Translations under genes and position numbers: made by a program
The notes under the pieces: generated by a model
What the model was told of the DNA's origin: nothing
Seen by the model: the letters and a program-made list of their open reading frames with translations, nothing else
Database searches by the model: none
Part shown: positions 56,719 to 59,335 of the stretch, one piece after another
Layout: each line of letters starts with the position of its first letter
How positions within the stretch are numbered: the first letter of the stretch is position 1
DNA from: Myxococcales bacterium
GTDB lineage: Bacteria > Myxococcota_A > Polyangia > Palsa-1104
Reading direction: 5' to 3'
DNA: 59,335 bases
Assembly (NCBI GenBank): GCA_028287105.1
Contig: JAQBQH010000044.1
Coordinates: 1-59,335 of the forward strand

Positions 56719-57036
56719 TCATCGGGGGACGTACACGACCGCCCCGCCGCTGTACGCCGGCGCATAGACGACGCCGCCGCACGGCGCGTACGGCGTACAG
56801 CCAACCGGCAGCGCCGGAACCGCCACCGCACCGCCCACCACACCGACGCCAACCGCCGGAGCCACGACCACCGGAGCCACCACCGCGGTGCGCCGTACGC
56901 TTCGCCGCGCCACGCCCGCGTAGCTCATTGGGGTCAGCGGCCGCCCGATGATCGCGTGCGCCTCGGCCGCGACCCCAAGAGTACCGGCAGCGACGACGAG
57001 TAATATCCGATGCAGAGCTCGTTTGTTCCTGGTCAT
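56719..57036 (-). CDS. Small exported Ala/Val/Gly-rich protein
   Basis: Codes for 105 residues from ATG 57036, preceded by GGAGGAGTGCC in the coding direction. A signal peptide (KRALHRILLVVAAG to AEAHA) precedes a low-complexity mature part of Val, Ala, Gly and Pro. That part holds one Cys pair (CTPYAPC) and ends YVPR. Function unknown; it likely follows the DUF2092 gene in one transcript. Confidence 0.65.
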   Translation of the reverse strand: MTRNKRALHRILLVVAAGTLGVAAEAHAIIGRPLTPMSYAGVARRSVRRTAVVAPVVVAPAVGVGVVGGAVAVPALPVGCTPYAPCGGVVYAPAYSGGAVVYVPR

Positions 57037-57050
57037 GGCACTCCTCCGGT

Positions 57051-57812
57051 TCATCGCGTCCCCGCATCCGAGGGCAAGAAGTCGATCTTCGTGGCGCCTG
57101 CCGGCGGCGCGAACGAGAACAGCGAGTCGGGCAGCGACGCCTGCGGGTCCCAGTGCGAAAGCCGCACGGTGAACTCGGGCGAGCCCAGCTCGGTCTTCGA
57201 GGTGATGACGTATCGTCGCGGCAGCGGGTGCGGACCATCCTCGATCCAGATCTGCCAGTCGACCTCCGCGGCGCGGAACGCGAGGTGATGGCACGGGACA
57301 CCGTCGACCGGCTCGAGCCCGACATACTCGCCCGACGAGACGCCGTCCATGAGCACGTCGTACGGTCGGCTGAAGAGCAGGTCGGCTGCCGGAGCCTCGA
57401 GCCCGAGCCGGTCGCGTCCATAGTTGATCGCCCCGTCGAGCGTCGGCGGCGCGTGCGCGGTCGCGTACATCGCGGTGCGGTTGCCGAACAGGCTGAGCTG
57501 GTCGCCGTCGTAGCGCAGGACGACGTCGGCGATGGTGCCGACACGCTCGGCGCGTAGCCGATTGGGACGCTTGACGGCGACGTGTGACTGGCTGAGCTCC
57601 TGCAGCTTCTGGCCCGAGCGGAGCACGACCTCGTCGGCAGCGTCCGCATCGACGCGGAAGCTGCGCAGGCTTGCCAGCTCGGCGCTCATGCGGTGGACCA
57701 GCGCGTCGGCACGCGGGTCGATGTGTGGTCGGGTGCTGTCGCCAGGCGATCCGCCAGCGCCCGCTGCGACGGGAATGAGAACCATCGCGACAATCGTCGA
57801 TGTTCGGGTCAT
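57051..57812 (-). CDS. DUF2092-type periplasmic protein (LolA-like fold)
   Basis: Codes for 253 residues with a signal peptide (MTRTSTIVAMVLIPVAAGA). Residues after about 30 follow the DUF2092 pattern: MSAELASLRSFRV at the start, QKLQELSQSHVAVKRPNRLR, DQLSLF, GVPCHHLAFRA and WIEDGPHPLPRRYVIT. The family has an antiparallel-sheet fold resembling LolA; a lipoprotein or lipid carrier role is plausible but unproven. GGAGG precedes the start. It lies 60 bases downstream of the Crp/Fnr gene. Confidence 0.8.
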   Translation of the reverse strand: MTRTSTIVAMVLIPVAAGAGGSPGDSTRPHIDPRADALVHRMSAELASLRSFRVDADAADEVVLRSGQKLQELSQSHVAVKRPNRLRAERVGTIADVVLRYDGDQLSLFGNRTAMYATAHAPPTLDGAINYGRDRLGLEAPAADLLFSRPYDVLMDGVSSGEYVGLEPVDGVPCHHLAFRAAEVDWQIWIEDGPHPLPRRYVITSKTELGSPEFTVRLSHWDPQASLPDSLFSFAPPAGATKIDFLPSDAGTR

Positions 57813-57872
57813 GAGGCCTCCTTCACGTGCTCAGCCGATGCAAGAGCTGCCCCAGGCAGTTGTCGGATCTTG

Positions 57873-58574
57873 TCAGTCGGTGGGCTGGGCGGCGCGGCGC
57901 AGCCCTTCGAGATCGAGGATCTCGATGGTGCCGTAGGAGAGGCGGATGAGCCCGCGCCCCTCCAGCTCCTTGAGGAGGTGATTCGCCGTCTGTCGCGACG
58001 TCGAGAGCATCTGCGCCAGCTGCTCCTGGCTCACCTCGACGGTCCGGCGCTGGTGCTCGCGCTCGCCGTAGCCTTCGACCATGAGCGCCAGTCGCCGCGC
58101 CAGGCGCACCGAGATGGGCAACAGCGCCATGTCTTCCATGGCGCTGAACGCCAGGCGCAGCTTCGTGGTGACGAGGAGCCCGAGGTCGCGCCAGTAGCGC
58201 GGTTGCGCCTCGAGGATGGCGTCGAGCGCGGGCCGCGACACGTGCAACACCAGCGCCTCGCTCTCGGCGACCGCGTCGTGCGTGCGCGGCTGTCCGTCGA
58301 AGACCGAGATCTCGCCGAACCAGCTGGGCGGCTCGAGCAGCGTCAGGAGCGCCTCGCGACCGCTCGGGGAGCTGCCGCTGACGCGGATGCCGCCGTCGAG
58401 AACCGCGTAGAGCCCGTCGGCCTCGTCGCCGCGCGAGAACAGGCGTTGGCGCGCCGTCAGGGTGCGCAGCGCCGCGCCCTCGACAAGACGCTCCTGGAGG
58501 TCGGCCGGCAGGCTGGCGAACCAGCGCCCGGCGCGCAAGAGCTCCCGGTAATCCCGCGGACCTTGGGTCCCCAT
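57873..58574 (-). CDS. Crp/Fnr-family transcription regulator
   Basis: Codes for 233 residues from ATG 58574. An N-terminal cyclic-nucleotide-type beta roll contains FGEISVFDGQPRTHDAVAES, close to the cAMP-site signature with the conserved Arg. The C-terminal helix-turn-helix is VSQEQLAQMLSTSRQTANHLL. There are no N-terminal Cys residues for an iron-sulfur cluster, so it is not an oxygen-sensing Fnr. The ligand is unknown. It diverges from the Mpo1-like gene, and the gap carries a TGTC/GACA repeat that could be its own site. Confidence 0.88.
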   Translation of the reverse strand: MGTQGPRDYRELLRAGRWFASLPADLQERLVEGAALRTLTARQRLFSRGDEADGLYAVLDGGIRVSGSSPSGREALLTLLEPPSWFGEISVFDGQPRTHDAVAESEALVLHVSRPALDAILEAQPRYWRDLGLLVTTKLRLAFSAMEDMALLPISVRLARRLALMVEGYGEREHQRRTVEVSQEQLAQMLSTSRQTANHLLKELEGRGLIRLSYGTIEILDLEGLRRAAQPTD

Positions 58575-58604
58575 GGCTCGAGGTTCCGACCCTTTTCGCG
58601 AATG

Positions 58605-58620
58605 TGTCAAGCCGCCGACA
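58605..58620. promoter_or_regulatory. Possible Crp-type operator
   Basis: TGTC (58605-58608) and GACA (58617-58620), eight bases apart, lie between the divergent Crp/Fnr and Mpo1-like genes. Only the outer four bases of each half match, so this is weak. Confidence 0.25.
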
Positions 58621-58667
58621 ATCACGGCGACCGCGGCGGTCCATCCTAGAAGACAGAGAGGTTCACC

Positions 58668-59204
58668 ATGAAAACCTTGGAGCAGCAGCTGTCCGGGTAT
58701 GCGGCCTATCACCGCGACCGTCGCAACATCGCGACCCACTTCGTCGGCATTCCCATGATCGTCTTCGGCGTGGCCGCGCTGTTGTCGCGTCCGGTGCTGG
58801 CAGTGGCGGGCGGCGTGCCGCTGTCGGCGGCGCTCGTGGTGACCTTGGGGGCGATGGTCTTCTACCTGGCGCTCGATGTGCGCTACGGGATCGCGATGGC
58901 CGCGTTCATGGGCGCCGCGTGGTGGACGGGGGCCGAGGTCGCGACGCATTCGACGGCGCTGTGGCTGACCTTCGGGATCGGCCTGTTCGTCGCGGGATGG
59001 GCGATCCAGTTCGTCGGGCACGCGTTCGAGGGCAGAAAGCCGGCGTTCGTCGACGACGTGGTGGGGCTGCTCGTCGGCCCGCTGTTCATCGTCGCCGAGG
59101 CGGGGTTCGCGCTCGGGCTGCGCAACGGGCTTCACGAAGCGATCGTGCAGCAGGTCGGCCCGACGCTAATTCGCAGCGCCGCCGCGAGCGCGTCGGTCCG
59201 CTAG
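58668..59204 (+). CDS. Mpo1-like (DUF962/YGL010w) membrane protein
   Basis: Codes for 178 residues with about four to five hydrophobic segments. YAAYHRDRRNIATHFVGIP at the N-terminus and QFVGHAFEGRKPAFVDD further on carry the conserved His residues that bind iron in yeast Mpo1. Mpo1 is a dioxygenase shortening 2-hydroxy fatty acids by one carbon. A lipid-oxidising role is possible here; bacterial members are mostly uncharacterised. GACAGAGAGG precedes the ATG. Confidence 0.85.
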   Translation: MKTLEQQLSGYAAYHRDRRNIATHFVGIPMIVFGVAALLSRPVLAVAGGVPLSAALVVTLGAMVFYLALDVRYGIAMAAFMGAAWWTGAEVATHSTALWLTFGIGLFVAGWAIQFVGHAFEGRKPAFVDDVVGLLVGPLFIVAEAGFALGLRNGLHEAIVQQVGPTLIRSAAASASVR

Positions 59205-59335
59205 CCGCAATGCGGGTCAGTTAAGCGGAAAGACGGCTGGGGTCGCGGAGGTAGCAAGGCGCGCTGCCGGCGTCGGAATCCGTCGCAGTCGCCGCTTGCG
59301 CGGCGTGCTCCTCCAGCGGACCCGCTGATGTCGCG

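Noticed and set aside
59205-59335. Possible further gene or RNA at the right edge
   Set aside because: No frame, ribosome-binding site or stable structure could be supported in these 131 bases.

Overview
This is a high-GC, densely coded bacterial chromosome segment; the longest stretch without a gene is about 200 bases. Lipoproteins with Gly-rich linkers, two large Ser/Thr kinases fused to AAA/TPR and WD40 modules, paired active and inactive M16 peptidases, and a selenocysteine formate dehydrogenase together suggest a soil deltaproteobacterium of the Myxococcota type. That placement is inference. I see no rRNA, tRNA, CRISPR array, insertion sequence or prophage gene.

Region 1 (1-18592) is an exopolysaccharide locus. 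It holds the end of a polysaccharide deacetylase, a TIM-barrel lipoprotein, a GT2 glycosyltransferase, a DegT-type aminotransferase, a FemAB/GNAT-like transferase, two divergent asparagine-synthetase-type enzymes, an O-antigen-ligase-type membrane protein, a MurJ-type flippase, two GT4 glycosyltransferases, a Wzz/GumC-type chain-length protein, a Wza-type export protein and a membrane NDP-sugar 4,6-dehydratase. Many genes overlap by 4-20 bases.

Region 2 (18595-28858) is the most unusual. One arm, continuing from the dehydratase gene, encodes an acyl carrier protein, a 52-residue peptide, a fused double alpha/beta-hydrolase and a zinc alcohol dehydrogenase. The converging arm encodes two 334-residue proteins, each pairing a PqqD/RRE-like winged-helix N-terminus with a haem-oxygenase-like dimetal oxidase domain, then a possible papain/transglutaminase-fold protein and an AMP-forming acyl ligase. 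An active/inactive M16 peptidase pair diverges from this arm. The gene set recalls PQQ-type peptide maturation crossed with the acyl module seen in exosortase-A polysaccharide loci. I propose it as a candidate undescribed peptide- or acyl-modifying system.

Region 3 (28972-37748) is signalling: a kinase-ATPase-TPR protein, a PilZ domain fused to a PhcB-like methyltransferase, and a WD40 kinase.

Region 4 (37946-45973) looks like a formate locus: an oxalate/formate-family transporter, a porin-like protein and a three-subunit formate dehydrogenase. The alpha subunit reads through UGA as selenocysteine, with a bacterial SECIS hairpin immediately after it.

Region 5 (45954-59204) is mixed: membrane proteins, a DUF1254 protein, glycogen phosphorylase, an HxlR regulator, a formylglycine-generating enzyme convergent with a Cys-type sulfatase, small exported proteins, a Crp/Fnr regulator and an Mpo1-like protein. 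The final 131 bases hold nothing I recognise.
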